From Hydractinia symbiolongicarpus (lineage: Eukaryota > Cnidaria > Hydrozoa > Anthoathecata > Hydractiniidae): a stretch of 64,000 nt of DNA. The translations under genes were made by a program, and so were the position numbers. The stretch spans positions 13,470,001-13,534,000 of the forward strand of contig NC_079880.1 of assembly GCF_029227915.1 (NCBI RefSeq), given 5' to 3'. Positions 13,001 through 26,111 of the stretch are shown in pieces; position 1 is the first letter of the stretch; the number at the start of each line of letters is the position of its first letter. Below the pieces are notes generated by a model, which saw only the letters and a program-made list of their open reading frames with translations, searched no databases and was not told the origin of the DNA.

Positions 13001-13270
13001 TGCGGAGTTGGTGTCGTGGTAGAGCATTCAGCTTGTAATCATATGGTTTCAGGTTCTAATTCTCACTCCGACGCACGTTTAATGTCGTGTTTTCAGCCTA
13101 CTTGGTGCCATCTACTGTCCTTTAACTGGCTTGTGTGGCAGGCAAGCAAGTTAAGTAGATACTATAAGTATGTTTGGCGGTAATTTAACATAACAGTCAA
13201 AGGGAAGGAAGAGCCAGCCATTAGTATGGAATCCCCAAGGACATTAAAACTTCTGGCTACTTACTTACTA
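13001..13270 (+). mobile_element. tRNA-derived SINE
   Basis: The first 73 bases look like a tRNA. An A-box-like TGGTGTCGTGG lies at 13009-13019, followed by GTAGAGC. A B-box-like GGTTCTAATTC lies at 13052-13062. The ends CGGAGT and ACTCCG can pair as an acceptor stem. The anticodon arm does not pair well. About 200 bp of non-tRNA body follow, ending near 13270 in AT-rich sequence. This head-plus-body layout is that of a SINE. No second copy was seen in the window, so the 3' end is a guess. Confidence 0.55.
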
Positions 13271-13279
13271 TATAAATTA

Positions 13280-16200
13280 TTCATATAGCAAAAGAGCATG
13301 GTTGATTACTTATCCATGACATTCTGCTCAGCAATACAATTAGACACGCAGACTTAATTTTCTACTGGTAAACAACTTTGTTGAAAGCTCCACGTTTATT
13401 TCCGTCTGATTTGTTAATAAAGCTTTTTGGTTAATAAATGTAATGTAATAAGACATTAAGAAGGAGAAAATGCTTGACATATCTTATAAAGAAAAATTAA
13501 TGAAATAAGCTTTTATTGTTTCTCAGTCTGGCATGATTTGTCTGCACTGCGCTACGTTTTAAATAAGGAAGTGAAGAATTGGGTGAGTAACTTTGAGCAA
13601 TATATGACGAGACATTGCACAGATTAACCAAGAAGCCATAGAGGTGAGAAAAGCTGCTAACTGTTGTAAATTGCAAATGGAAGCCTCGTGGCAAATAAAG
13701 AAGTATTTAAAGAGGTATTTAAAACAATTTGCGAGATGGCTACGACCTGTTCCACACCTTTCACCCCACCTGCTACTCCTGATAATATTTGCAAGAGCAT
13801 TGTTTATTATAGAAAATAATATTATAAAATAACTTTCATGTTAGATAAACAGTAAATATAAAGAACGCCTAAAATTTTTATTTCTTGTGAATTTTTTTTC
13901 ACGATACCGTGTGCTCCTAGATTTTGATCACCTTACTCTACGAAAAAGATTTTATCATTTGTCTCTAATTAACTGCTTTCTCGAACAAATGCCGTCGATG
14001 TTCGGGAGTTAATTAACAGTGAGAGATCATTGAGCTATGATGCAAAAAAATCATAGCTAATTGTTTAGTTACCATAATAGCTCGTTACTATAGGTCCCAA
14101 TAACAACGTCACAGATCATTCCCTATTTTGATTAGTAACTAGGCAGTAGCCCATCAGCTTATCACAAATTGCAACATGATGTACGATCAAAAAAAGACAA
14201 AGTTAATTCGTGTAATTATTGAATTTTGCCTGCTGTTTTTTTCATTAGGATGCAATAATTCAGACAAGAAGCCAGGCCTGGTGGTGATGCCATTGGATTA
14301 AAAACACAAATGTTCATGTTGGCTAGTTAACTAGCTCATTTATAAATTCAAGATTGGAAATATTTGATAACAACCAATCTTTATCATGTTTTTATACTCT
14401 GCAATTTAAGGAACTGAGCAAGGAACTGAACAAGAAACTAAGCTTCTTAAAAGCTTTGGAGCGTTTTGGAATTTTCCATTGAAAAACGTTTTACAACGTT
14501 CTGATAAGCCATAACATGAATAATCATGGGCAATGGGCAATTACTGTTTTTTTTTTATATCATTGTTTTAGGTGTTTGTTTTAGGTGTTTTCTTAAAACC
14601 TTATGTCCACTGAAAATGATTAGAACTAATCGCTTTATTGTATCGCTATAATTTTAGAGCCTGCTTTAATGGACACCCTGAAGACTGACCTTCTCATAGG
14701 GTTAGCATTATAGAGGAGGAGCATAAAAACATTATCTAAATAAAACATCAATTTTATGACGTCACAGGGATTAGATCTGACGTCACACCTACCTACAAAA
14801 TATGCTATTCTCCATATTTTGTAGTATATTTAATCGCTCTGGTGTTAGTAGTGCTCTGATTTTGATTTTTGGTAGTCTTGTGGATTGAATTCAAGAAAAT
14901 TGATGTTATTTTAAGTGACTTTATTGACTCGTGTTTGATCAAAAATGATAAAAGTTTTTAATATAATAGAATGATGTGATTTTGGGGTGTGTCCATCCAT
15001 CACCAACTTCCTTTTTTATCATAACTCCAAGTACTGCTCCAAAAAGCTAAATGTTGGTGATTTTAAGTACGTTTCAATTTAAAAAATGTTCACGAAAAAG
15101 TTATAGAAATTCCATTTTTGGTAGTCCCATGCCAGGGCAACCAAAAGCTGAATTATGATCCCATAAAAACCTTGTTTCTTGCATTCTGTATCGCCTTCTG
15201 ATAATATTTTAAATTCAATGTACTTTTAATGGTTAGCAATCTTTTTTGAGTGCAGGATTGCGTAAAGTACGCACGGGTCAAATACATGTAGTGAATTATT
15301 TTTCAACAGATCTTAAAGGGAAGCCTACAAAATAAGAATTATTCTCAATGTGAGCAAAGAACAGATAGCTGCTGCTGCATTAAAGTCTCCGTACTATAAG
15401 TATCGAAAGACACGCTAGAAAACGATGTCACGCAGATACGTACCACCATATCGCATCAATATTATTTCCATGTGGACAATTTGCATTATTACCCGGGTAA
15501 AAGGGCGGTATTGTTTTTTTTAAAAGTCACGCAATGTGATTGGCTAAGAATTAAGTCATAGCGGGTAATGTTCCACGATATTCCCCGCTACCATAGCAAC
15601 CGTGTTTAAAGCTTATATATGGTAGCATTAAATGAACAAAATGCGGACAAAATTTACTTTGTCTGTAAACCTGTAATGTTTACACGATATTCGATTTTAA
15701 AAAATATATATTCGTAGTTCGAATGTATGGGAATAGTTCTATAAAGACGTGGTTTCTATATCTTGCTTATAATGTTATATTTTTGTCGTAAACTGCAGTA
15801 CCCAGATAATAATCCATGTAATAACTGTTTATTTCAGGCAATTCTGGAGAGTATTGACCGATGTCAAAGTATTGCCAGGGCTTGCGAAGGCAATACGTGA
15901 CAGGGCAATATTTTTTCATATATCTAGGCCGAATAAGGGCCGTTAAAAATACTTGAACCTTCTAGTATGCCCAGCTTATGTCTCTCAAACATCTCAACTT
16001 GCAATATTGTGCAGAATTTGTAAGAAATTTTGAGCCCGCCCCCTCTGTCGTTTTTATTCATCAGTGGACAGGTATTAAACTTTGGTTCCCACTTTATCGA
16101 TCCAGTAAATGTGGAGTAAAAATGGTAGGCAGTCAAAATTCAATCCTGGAAACACCCTATATGGCATCATAATCCTGCTGCCTTTTTCACAAATTTGTGA

Positions 16201-16700
16201 GCCGAAAACAGATTTCGTGTATGTTGCACGAAGCCTAAACAAATATTCAAATTTCGGCATTAATAAATTGAAAGTTAAAATAAAACCATCTTCCTAATAC
16301 ATAACTTTATAGATTAACAGGACTTTTTTTTATAATCAACTTATAATTTTGGTCACATCAAATTGCTTGTGTTTCAGCAATTATCTAGATTTAAAGTTGC
16401 TCAATGGTTGCGTAATTGCGAAAAACGAAAAGAAGTCACTGTTTTGTAGCCAAGAAGCAACGGATTGATATGTTTCTATCATCACTGTCTTCATCTCCAT
16501 GTGATTTGGCTATTCATTATTTTTTCTGCGAGTTTTAGTTATTTCTGTTTTTATTTTATTTTTATTTAAACAGTTGCTTGTACTCACAACTGCACACAGA
16601 TAAAGTTGCCTTTTCATATCAACTTGCTTATAGACGAGTTGTTTAAAAAAAATCGTGTATGGGACAATTAAAAAGATTTAAAATTAAAAAAGATCTCAAT
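13280..16700. other. Gene-free interval with repeat fragments
   Basis: No gene was recognised. Two perfect TGACGTCA palindromes (CRE-type) lie at about 14757 and 14779, close together. A stretch at about 15470-15600 contains GCGGGTAAT-like and ACCCGGGTAA-like words and a CCAAT-type GATTGGCTAA. A 28-nt hairpin GTATTGCC/GGCAATAC lies at 15869-15896. These look like repeat debris. Short open frames on both strands between 15924 and 16300 overlap each other and show no domain. Confidence 0.5.
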
Positions 16701-16731
16701 TGACTCTATTTGCAAACGGTAATAATGAATG

Positions 16732-16943
16732 TTTGAATGTTGGAATGCTCGTTTCAATTCGTCTAAATCTTCACGTAGAATGCCAAAGATGACTTCACTC
16801 ACTAAATTTTATTTCTCAAATAGCGTCCTAAGTTTTGAAGAGATTACTACATAGACAAGGCTCTTATCTTCGGTTGAACAAAGTGAATAAGAAAATAATA
16901 GCATTTGAATGCTGGAATGCTCGTTTCAATTTGTCTAAATCTT
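16732..16943 (+). repeat. Pair of 40-bp direct repeats
   Basis: A 40-bp word containing TGGAATGCTCGTTTCAATT is present at 16732-16771 and again at 16904-16943, with two mismatches and 132 bp between copies. It may be a duplicated segment or two arms of a small element. No open frame of interest lies between. Confidence 0.6.
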
Positions 16944-16949
16944 TAGGTA

Positions 16950-17990
16950 TAGCTTAGAAGCTATTTGTTAGGTATGCGCACTTTGACAAAATCTCTATGC
17001 GTTTTAGACAAAATATTGATGCATTTCTTTTTAGGAAATTGTAACAATAAATTTAGGCGTGCATTACTTCCCGCGCAAAAGAATATGTGCGTAATTTCGC
17101 GCAATAACAAACCTTTTTACGCAAGAATTAGTAAAAATAAGGTACTGCTATTGGTAAACCTATGTCGAACGTTACTTTCTATAAGTACGAAAACCATTTT
17201 TTGTGGTTTAATTTACAGAGGCTATATACAACAGAAATTTTTGTTTCATGTCCCAATCCACGTACATATAAAAGGCCTTATGACTCTAAAGCCATCCCTC
17301 GTTCTCGCTTATTTGTTCACTTGTTTTTTTTTTGTTTAGAAGATTCACGGCTTCGTCAATCGTACATGTTTTTTCTATGCCCGCGTCGGACAATCGGGCA
17401 CTTTAAGCGAAAAGCATTGATTTGGCTGCCATACTGAACAGAATACGGCCATTAAATTAAGCAATATAATGTTGTCAAGACATCTACTTATTTACAGCGA
17501 TTATTTGCATGCGTCATTGAGGTTTGTCGTTTTTAATTTGTTTTAATTGGTTGATTTTATATTTAGTGCTTTCGATAAGCGCTGTGTAAAGTGTTCCAGC
17601 AAACCATGACGAAAAAAGGAACAAAAAAAAGCTGTTGATCTGCGTTTTACCAATTGTGCAAAAAATATCGCGCAAGTAAAACTTCTCGTAGTATAAAAAT
17701 GTCTCCAAATAATTGAGGATTCAGTCCTTAACACTGCCAACCTCATTGTTAAACTTGATTAGATCACGTAAGTAAAATGTACTTAAAAAAAATGGTGGAC
17801 AGAATAAAATGCCACCTGTTGAAAAAAGTAGAATTCTATTTTGGAAGCATTATATAGTGTTGATTCATTTAATAGACGCATTTGTTTATTTAGTTAACAG
17901 TTGGCGATAAAATTCCTTTTAAAGAAAACTAAGGACCAAACTGTATAATTTTACTTGAAGGTTTTAGCTCGAATTTTCATGTTTTTATGG
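16950..17990. other. Gene-free interval
   Basis: Overlapping open frames of 60-120 residues on both strands (16965-17437 on +, 17514-17746 on -) have no recognisable domain, no splice logic and mixed low-complexity composition. I see no gene here. Confidence 0.45.
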
Positions 17991-17998
17991 TTGCTACA

Positions 17999-18190
17999 GT
18001 TAGCTAGTTAGTTAGCCAGCTATAGCTAGTGAGCTAGCCAGCCAGCTATAGCTAGTGAGCTAGCCAGCCAGTTATAGCTAGTAAGCTAGCCAGCTTTAGC
18101 TAGTAAGCTATCCAGCTATAGCTAGTAAGCTAGCCAGCTATAGCTAGTAAGCTAGCCAGCTATAGCTAGTTAGCTAGTCAGCTATAGCTT
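17999..18190 (+). repeat. GCTA-rich minisatellite, 22-bp period
   Basis: About eight imperfect tandem units of roughly 22 bp, built on AGCTAGTAAGCTAGCCAGCT. The unit is itself made of GCTA/TAGC words, so it is largely self-complementary. The first units carry GTGAGC in place of GTAAGC. The last units drift to GTTAGC. There are no spacers of unique sequence, so this is not a CRISPR array. Confidence 0.85.
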
Positions 18191-19926
18191 GAGAGTTACA
18201 AGATGAGCTATTGACTGATTGTCTCACCACGTTTTATTTAGAAGATTTTAAATTGGATTGCTTGCTAACCTGCGGTGAGGCTTCTTTGTGAAAAATGTGT
18301 TTTGTTTTGACTAGCTACGAAAAGTAGCCCTTATATCTATACTTATCTGCTTGAAAGATATAGCTACTAACAGAAAAGCCAGCAAGATTGGTCACAATCA
18401 AAACATAGTTGGGACAAAAAAGTTTCCAATCAATGACTTCTTTATCTTTCCCTTTGCAGTTAAAATGGAAATAGTGCTTAGCACCTTAGGTAATTGTAGT
18501 AATTATACTTTCCTTTTTAAAAAATGTTGAAGAAAAATCAATTTTTCTTAATAATGTATTTTGAAATGAATTTGATGAAGTCAAAAAACGTCATAAAAAC
18601 AGTTATTTTTATAGCTACAAAATTACAACTTTGCGTGACAGAGAGATGCGGGTACTAGGATATAGACATTATTATGGCCCTTCTTATGAGGAGTCTGTTG
18701 CAAGCTCGTAGGTAATCAATGATTTTATGGAACTAGCGAAAAGACTTTGTGCACAACTTTAGTAAAGGGTGATGCAAAGCAGGTATTAAGAAAAGTTCAT
18801 TAGTATTTAATTTGAAGCATGTATTCAAAGGTTACTTTCTGTGAAAATAAAGCACTCTCATTAACAAAAAGCTTAAAGTTGTCTGCGTATTTTTTTGTCT
18901 TAAAAATTTTGATTGCTTCTTTAGGATTTTAGACTTATTACGGTTCAACTAATATTGCGTCACATCATGAACTAACTCTAAGTGTGACGCTGTATAGTTT
19001 ATCCACTGCATGTAGGGTTATGTTATGTCTTTTATGGATTCCAAAATTTTGCAGTTAGCAAATTTTTTGTGGCATGACTTTGCTACCATTTCGCAAATAT
19101 ACCTTTCAAAAAATAACAGCTGGTGTCACATTCACCACATAACATATCGAAAACTTTCAAAACTAATTTGCAAAAAAGTGCCTTGTCTCGATTCAATTAA
19201 AACACAGGCTGTCCAGCACATAGTAATAAGAACAATACCTGTCATGGCCAAAACTGTTGTAAAATTATTTTTCATCAAATAAAGAGGATTGGTGAATTAC
19301 CAAATTTCTTGAAATTTTACTAGTAAGACTAGTAAGATGATGTTTAAGGAACGTACTTTAAAATTGCTTTGTCAGACGGAGAGAATACGAAAAATACAAA
19401 TCTAGCATCAAATTTGGGTCCTAAGACTAAGCCAGACCCCCACAAAGTGGTTATCAAAATAGTGTTTCTTTCATCGCATAAGCCTTGGAAGTGAGTAGTA
19501 CTAAAGCCTACGAACACAAAAACAAAAAAAGCCCAACATCCAATTTGGGTTCCAAGTCCAAGTCAGTCCAATGGATGGTAAGAAAATATTTATGCTTTTA
19601 AAGAGGCTTTTCATGAATTTTAGTTTTCTGGTTGTATGATAAATATTTTTTAATCTTGAATCAGGTAACCCTGCTGATGCAACTAAGCAAGTTAGTGATA
19701 AACGAAATCTTTGTAATCCTTTGTTGGAATTCACTTTATTAGTCTATTAGAAAAATGTTTAAAGTGTTTCTACATTTTACTGTTCTACATTTTTTTCTGC
19801 GTCATTTTTTGCAACAACTATAATTATGTGTATTTTAAGTTTATAAATCACAAAATAAAATGACTTTATTTTTAGAGATTACTGTAGTTATAAGAATGTA
19901 TTGCGAATGTATGAGAATATATAATA

Positions 19927-22038
19927 CTAGCTGAATACCCGTGGGAGAATCCACTGAATCTCTCATTAAACCGATGTAAGGGATACTAAACAAAAACATA
20001 CAGCATATGGTAATTTGAATTTTTAAAACTTAAAACCCAACCTCGGCTCTTTGTCTCTTTTAATAACGGGACAGAAAAGAGAGAGAAAAAGCCCTGGGAT
20101 CGAGGTTGCTCACAGTCTGCATTACTTTATATTTATACCCGTTGAAACCAAAGCGTTGAAAATATAAGCAGGTACAACAGAAAAAAATGCGAAATGTCTA
20201 ACAAAATCAAAGACGTCTAACAACCGTTACGTAAAAAGCGAAATCTGCTAAAATTTATACTTGCTTTGCCATGCCGAAAGTACACCAGGGAAAAAAGTAT
20301 ATCAGACATTAAAAAAATCCAACATATTTTGCCAAGTTATACAAAAAAAGCTATTATAAAATTCCACACTGTACAGTTTAAAACACGTCATAACAAAATC
20401 AGATATTCAGTCTATTGCATGCAACAATCTTTTCAAAGTTTTACACAAAATATAAGAAATTAACAGTTATCTAGTTAGTCTATTGCAAACTGCAAACCTT
20501 CCAAAGTTATACTCCAAATATAAGATATTAATAGTTGAAAACACATAAAAGAGAAATATAAATTGACTATCTACCGAAATATTTCAATCCAAAATATTAA
20601 AAGAACAGGCCCAAACGAATTTAAGAATCGAATATATTTCAAACAGCAACGTAAGAGATGTAAACATTGATTTAAGTTTAGGTTTTAGGTTTAGGTTTTT
20701 TATAACGACATCAACACTGAATCACACAGTCTGTAGTCATAAAAACAGTAACCACGTAAAGATTACTTTTTACAGTTTATGTAAATTCTTTTCTAGGATA
20801 TACACGCTGTTTTTATAAGAATAGTGTGCTTTAGTTTCTGCCTCAATGTTCTGAACTTCTTTGGCAAATGCGATCCTCATTTTTCTCCATATGTTCTTAA
20901 CATGACTATGGCCTGGAAACATATAAGTATACTATAAGTTACTATAGCTAGCTAATGTCAATTCTACTACATGTAACGGCCCATGGCTTGGACAAGAAAA
21001 AGTTTAGTTCGCTTGATATAAAATAAAAAAAATAAACTTCTAATCAATTTTGTGCGTCATACAAATGTTTATATTTAAAATAAACAATCAAGCTTAGACA
21101 TATTCTTAGGATGCTCTAAACTTCCGGCTCATTTTTCAGAGTATATTCTTACAAAATAATTGCTTAAAGAAAATATCTTTCAGCACAAGACACAAAAAGA
21201 AAGTTAATATTTAAGAAAACATTTAGCTCTGAAAGAAACGGCTAAAAAACCGTTATACAACCAAATTCATTTCTCTACCAAATAATCTAAACAACACACC
21301 TGCTTTTAGCGTTAGCGTTCTCTCAATTAAACTCCAATCAATTTTTTACTCCGAATGCTAAACTTTGCTTCATCCCAAAGAGAACGAATTGAAAATGTAT
21401 AGCTAAAATTGCCTAATACATTCCCAATCTATTCTTTTTGTGATGTTAAATCATCCTTCGTTAGAATTATTTCTAACTAACAACACCAACTTCGTTCGAC
21501 AACAACAGTTTGTTTTTTTTATTCATTAGAATTCGATATATTTTCTATAAAAGGAAGCAACCTCGGTCCCAGAACACAAAAATGAGCTTTAAGCTAACCT
21601 TATGATGAGTAAGCATTGACATGCCTTGTTTGAAATAACTTTTTTCAGGATTACTTTAAAAAAGAGACAACCTTCTTCGCTTCGGTTTCCTTTTTGAGTT
21701 GATAAGCAAATTGTTTCCGTGAGATACGGCGCGCACATGGTAAACTGGGGGTAAAATTGAAATATTCTATCTATCACGACCAACGGAGCTTTTAAAACAA
21801 AAAAACAAATAAAAACAATTAGAAATAAAATAAAAATTTGCTTTAATAAGATAAATAAAAATAGTTTTATTTTTTAAGGTAATAAGAAAAGAGAATTAAA
21901 TATTTAAATAGTAACCCCCTGATTTGCGTTTTTTTTAACTTGGTAAATTTAGCGTAACGCCACGTCGTGAGAAAGTGACCCGTACTTTGCGTGTCGTGGA
22001 CTCACATGGTTACTCACACAAGCGTATTATTATATGGA
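19927..22038 (-). mobile_element. Helitron H2, complete copy in unit 1
   Basis: Read on the minus strand, the element begins TCCATATAATAATACGC (22038 downwards) after a flanking A. It ends in a small hairpin GTGG/CCAC, then GGGTATTCAG and CTAG (19930-19927), followed by T. A 5' TC, a 3' hairpin about 10 nt before CTAG, and insertion between A and T without target duplication are Helitron hallmarks. No Rep/helicase frame is present, so it is non-autonomous. The host sequence on both sides (AATATAATA and TTGTGAATCAC) would rejoin cleanly. Open frames at 20266-20463 and 21589-21783 lie inside it and are not genes. Confidence 0.7.
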
Positions 22039-22966
22039 TTGTGAATCACTTTACACGATATTAGATACGATATTAGAGGTTTCCATATTGCATGTTATCG
22101 CCGATTTACAGCATCAAAAAGTATTTGAACAAGAAACTACTGGTCTTTTACCAAAATTATGCATATGTTGTTCGATGAAAGAAAAAAACATAACAATACG
22201 AAACAAAAGTTAGTGTCAGTTGAAACAAAATATGCTATACTATTAGATGACACGAAGAGGCTCGCGAAATTAGGAGATGTAAACTGTGTTTAGAAAGAAA
22301 TTCAATATAATGCTATATGTCAAACAAGGTATGAAACTAAAGCTCAACAATCAAAACCTGGGAAGAGACAGAGTGCAGAATCTTCAGAATGGCATCGTTC
22401 AAGATTTATACATGCTGATTCATTCCAGTCAATTTGTGATATGATAGAAATCCATGTTTTAACAGAAAACGAAGTCTATCTGATGAATGATTAGAATAAT
22501 TACTACATTGCTTTGTTATCTGAGAACATAAAGGAAAATTACCCACACACTACATCAACAACTCAAGGTTTGGAAGTAAAGCTGTTGCAACATTTTAAAG
22601 ATAAAACGAGGAGAGGAAATCTGTTTTTCAGCACAAACCCAGATGCTAAAGAAGCTCTAAGAAAAGAGCATATACTAAAATCAGAACTGGGCACAAACCT
22701 CAGAGATGTTGCACTCACCATTCGGAGCACAATCAATGGTCCTGACAGTCGAAAAAGTCAGTCCCTGAGTAAGCAGAGAAGAGTAAGATCTATAAGTGAA
22801 GATCTTGTGTTTTCAACTACATCTGGAAGAAAGAAACCATCAAAGCATCGAAATCTGAAGAATCTCGTATAAGTAACAAAATTGGAACAGTCAGCAACTG
22901 AAATGTCATTAAGTGTTTAAAGAAACGACGACGCATGTCAAGGCAACTGGGTTAGATATTGAGCCG
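22039..22966 (+). pseudogene. Decayed multicopy protein, front part, unit 1
   Basis: Directly after the H2 5' end the plus strand reads as a decayed protein in several frames. One segment contains HQKVFEQETTG and LLPKLCICC. A second (about 22374-22493) contains SSEWHRSRFIHADSFQSICD. A third is open at 22513-22872 and contains RRVRSISEDLVFSTTSGRKK. In-frame stops occur (for example after 22205, at about 22290 and at 22491). It is cut at 22966 by the tandem junction. I associate these motifs with a large uncharacterised protein that is highly repeated in cnidarian genomes. Its function is unknown to me. Confidence 0.55.
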
Positions 22967-24384
22967 CATCACAATTTTGCGTGACAGAGAGATGCAGGTA
23001 CTAGGATATAGACATTATTATGGCCCTTCTTATGAGGAGTCTGTTGCAAGCTCGTAGGTAATCAATGATTTTATGGAACTAGCGAAAAGACTTTGTGCAC
23101 AACTTTAGTAAAGGGTGATGCAAAGCAGGTATTAATAAAAGTTCATTAGTATTTAATTTGAAGCATGTATTCAAAGGTTACTTTCTGTGAAAATAAAGCA
23201 CTCTCATTAACAAAAAGCTTAAAGTTGTCTGCGTATTTTTTTGTCTTAAAAATTTTGATTGCTTCTTTAGGATTTTAGACTTATTACGGTTCAACTAATA
23301 TTGCGTCACATCATGAACTAACTCTAAGTGTGACGCTGTATAGTTTATCCACTGCATGTAGGGTTATGTTATGTCTTTTATGGATTCCAAAATTTTACAG
23401 TTAGCAAATTTTCTGTGGCATGACTTTGCTACCATTTCGCAAATATACCTTTCAAAAAATAACAGCTGGTGTCACATCCACCACATAACATATCGAAAAC
23501 TTTCAAAACTAATTTGCAAAAAAGTGCCTTGTCTCGATTCAATTAAAACACAGGCTGTCCAGCACATAGTAATAAGAACAATACCTGTCATGGCCAAAAC
23601 TGTTGTAAAATTATTTTTCATCAAATAAAGAGGATCGGTAAATTACCAAATTTCTTGAAATTTACTAGTAAGACTAGTAAGATCATGTTTAAGGAACGTA
23701 TTTTAAAATTGCTTTGTCAGACGGAATTTTTAGGGTTCCTCTAGATTCCAGGAACAAAAATATATCATATTGGGTTCCTAAGTCATGTCAGAGGACTAAG
23801 AAAGCACCATAAAAAAGGGCTGTTTTCATGTCATCAGCGTCATGGCATAGCAAGTAGTACTTACACCCACGAATACAAAAAATACAAATCTAGCATCAAA
23901 TTTGGGTCCTAAGACTAAGCCAGACCCTCACAAAGTGGTTATCAAAATAGTGTTTTTTTCATCGCATAAGCCTTGGAAGTGAGTAGTACTAAAGCCTACG
24001 AACACAAAAACAAAAAAAGCCTAACATCCAATTTGGGTTCCAAGTCCAAGTCAGTCCAATGGATGGTAAGAAAATATTTATGCTTTTAAAGTGGCTTTTA
24101 ATGAATTTCAGTTTTCTGGTTGTATGATAAATCTTTTTTAATCTTGAATCAGGTAACCCTGATGATGCAACTAAGCAAGTTAGTGATAAACGAAATCTTT
24201 GTAATCCTTTGTTGGAATTCACTTTATTAGTCTATTAGAAAAATGTTTAAAGTGTTTCTACATTTTAGTATTCTACATTTTTTTCTGCGTCATTTTTTGC
24301 AACAATCACAAAATAAAATGACTTTATTTTTAGAGATTACTGTAGTTATGAGAGTGTATTGCGAATGTATGAGAATATATAATA

Positions 24385-26111
24385 CTAGCTGAATACCCGT
24401 GGGAGAATCCACTGAATCTCTCATTAAACCGATGTAAGGGATACTAAACAAAAACATACAGCATATGTTAATTTGAATTTTTAAAACTTACAACCCAACC
24501 TCGACTCTTTGTCTCTTTTAATAACGGAGCAGAAAAGAGAGAGAAGAAGCCCTGGGATCGAGGTTTCTCACAGTCTGCATTACTTTATATTTATACCCGT
24601 TGAAACCAAAACGTTGAAAATATAAGCAGGTACAACAGAAAAAAAATGCAAAATGTCTAACAAAATCAAAGGCGTCTAACAACCGTTACCTAAAAAGCGA
24701 AATCTGCTAAAATTTATACTTGCTTTGCCATGCCGAAAGTACACCAGGGAAAAAAGTATATCAGACATTAAAAAAATCCAACATATTTTGCCAAGTTATA
24801 CAAAAAAAGTTAATATAAAATTCCACACTGTACAGTTTAAAACACGTCATAATAAAATCAGATATTCAGTCTATTGCATGCAGCAATCTTTTCAAAGTTT
24901 TACACAAAATATAAGAAATTAACAGTTATCTATTTAGTCTATTGCAAACGGCAAACCTTCCAAAGTTATACTCCAAATATAAGAAATTTATATTTGAAAA
25001 CACATAAAAGAGAAATATAAAAACTTGAATCATTTTGTATGTTGTATATCTACCGAAATATTTCAATCCAAAATATTAAAAGAACAGACCCAAACTTATA
25101 ATCAAGAAAATCACGCATAAAATCAAGGAAGATAACAATGCAGTGTTTTCGAATTAAAGAATCGAATATATTTTAAACGGCAACGTAACAGATGTAAACA
25201 TTGATTTAAGTTTAGGTTTTAGGTTTAGGTTTTTTATAACGACATCAACACTGAATCACACAGTCTGTAGTCATAAAAACAGTAACCACGTAAAGATTAC
25301 TTTTTACAGTTTATGTAAATTCTTTTCTAGGATATACACGCTGTTTTTATAAGAATAGTGGGTTTTAGTTTCTGCCTCGATGTTCTGAACTTCTTTAACA
25401 AATGCGATCCTCATATTTCCCCATATGTTCTTAACATGACTATGGCCTGAAAATATATAACGCCTTAATAAGAAAAGCATACTATAAGTTACTATAGCTA
25501 GCTAATGTCAATTCTACTACATGTAACGGCCCATTGCTTGGACAAGAAAAAGTTTAGTTCGCTTGATATAAAATAAAAAAAATAAACTTCTAATCAATTT
25601 TGTGCGTCATACAAATGTTTACATTTAAAATAAACAATCAAGCTTAGACATATTCTTAGGATACTCTAAACTTCCGGCTCATTTTTCAGAGTATATTCTT
25701 ACAAAATAATTGCTTAAAGAAAATATCTTTCAGCTCAAGACACAAAAAGAAAGTTAATATTTAAGGAAAAATTTAGCTCTGAAAGAAACGGCTAAAAAAC
25801 CGTTATACACCCAAATTCATTTCTCTACCAAATAATCTAAACAACACACCTGCTTTTATCGTTAGCGTTCTCTCAATTAAACTGCAATCAATTTTTTACT
25901 CCGAATGCTAAACTTTGCTTCATCCCAAAGAGAACGAATTGAAAATGTATAGCTAAAATTGCCTAATGCATTTCCAATCAATTCTTTTTGTGATGTTAAA
26001 TCATCCTTCGTTAGAATTATTTCTAACTAACAACACCAACTTCGTTCGACAACAAAAGTTTTTTTTTTTTTACATTTCAGATTCGAATTGCATTCATTCG
26101 AATTCGATATA
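24385..26111 (-). mobile_element. Helitron H2, 3' part in unit 2
   Basis: The 3' end with hairpin and CTAG lies at 24388-24385, in the same host context (ATATAATA) as in unit 1. The element is interrupted by H1 at 26111/26112, resumes at 28789 and is lost after 28904. Its own 5' end (TCCATATAATAATACGCTTG in unit 1) is missing. In its place stands the 5' end of H1 in the same orientation. Confidence 0.7.

Larger units (their letters stand above)
18625..22966 (+). repeat. Tandem segmental duplication, unit 1
   Basis: Unit 1 is 4.34 kb. It starts at ACAAC-TTTGCGTGACAG and ends at GTTAGATATTGAGCCG. The same sequence starts again at 22971 (offset 4346 bp) and ends with the same word at 32606. The units differ by a few percent by eye. 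Unit 1 contains flanking sequence of no known function (18625-19926), the reverse-oriented Helitron H2 (19927-22038), and the front part of a decayed multicopy gene (22039-22966). A segment of about 155 bp near 23727-23880 of unit 2 is absent from unit 1 (near 19381). Confidence 0.85.

Noticed and set aside
13001-13073. Functional tRNA gene
   Set aside because: The anticodon arm does not pair, the acceptor end is imperfect and a SINE-like body follows.
17999-18190. CRISPR array
   Set aside because: Units are contiguous with no unique spacers, and the genome is eukaryotic.
20665-20702. Telomere-like TTTAGG repeats
   Set aside because: Only three irregular units, present at the same place in both Helitron H2 copies; not a telomeric tract.
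19025-24922. Conserved frames shared by the tandem units (19025/23371, 19501/23989, 20266/24725)
   Set aside because: Conservation is explained by recent duplication; some lie inside Helitron H2, and none has family features.
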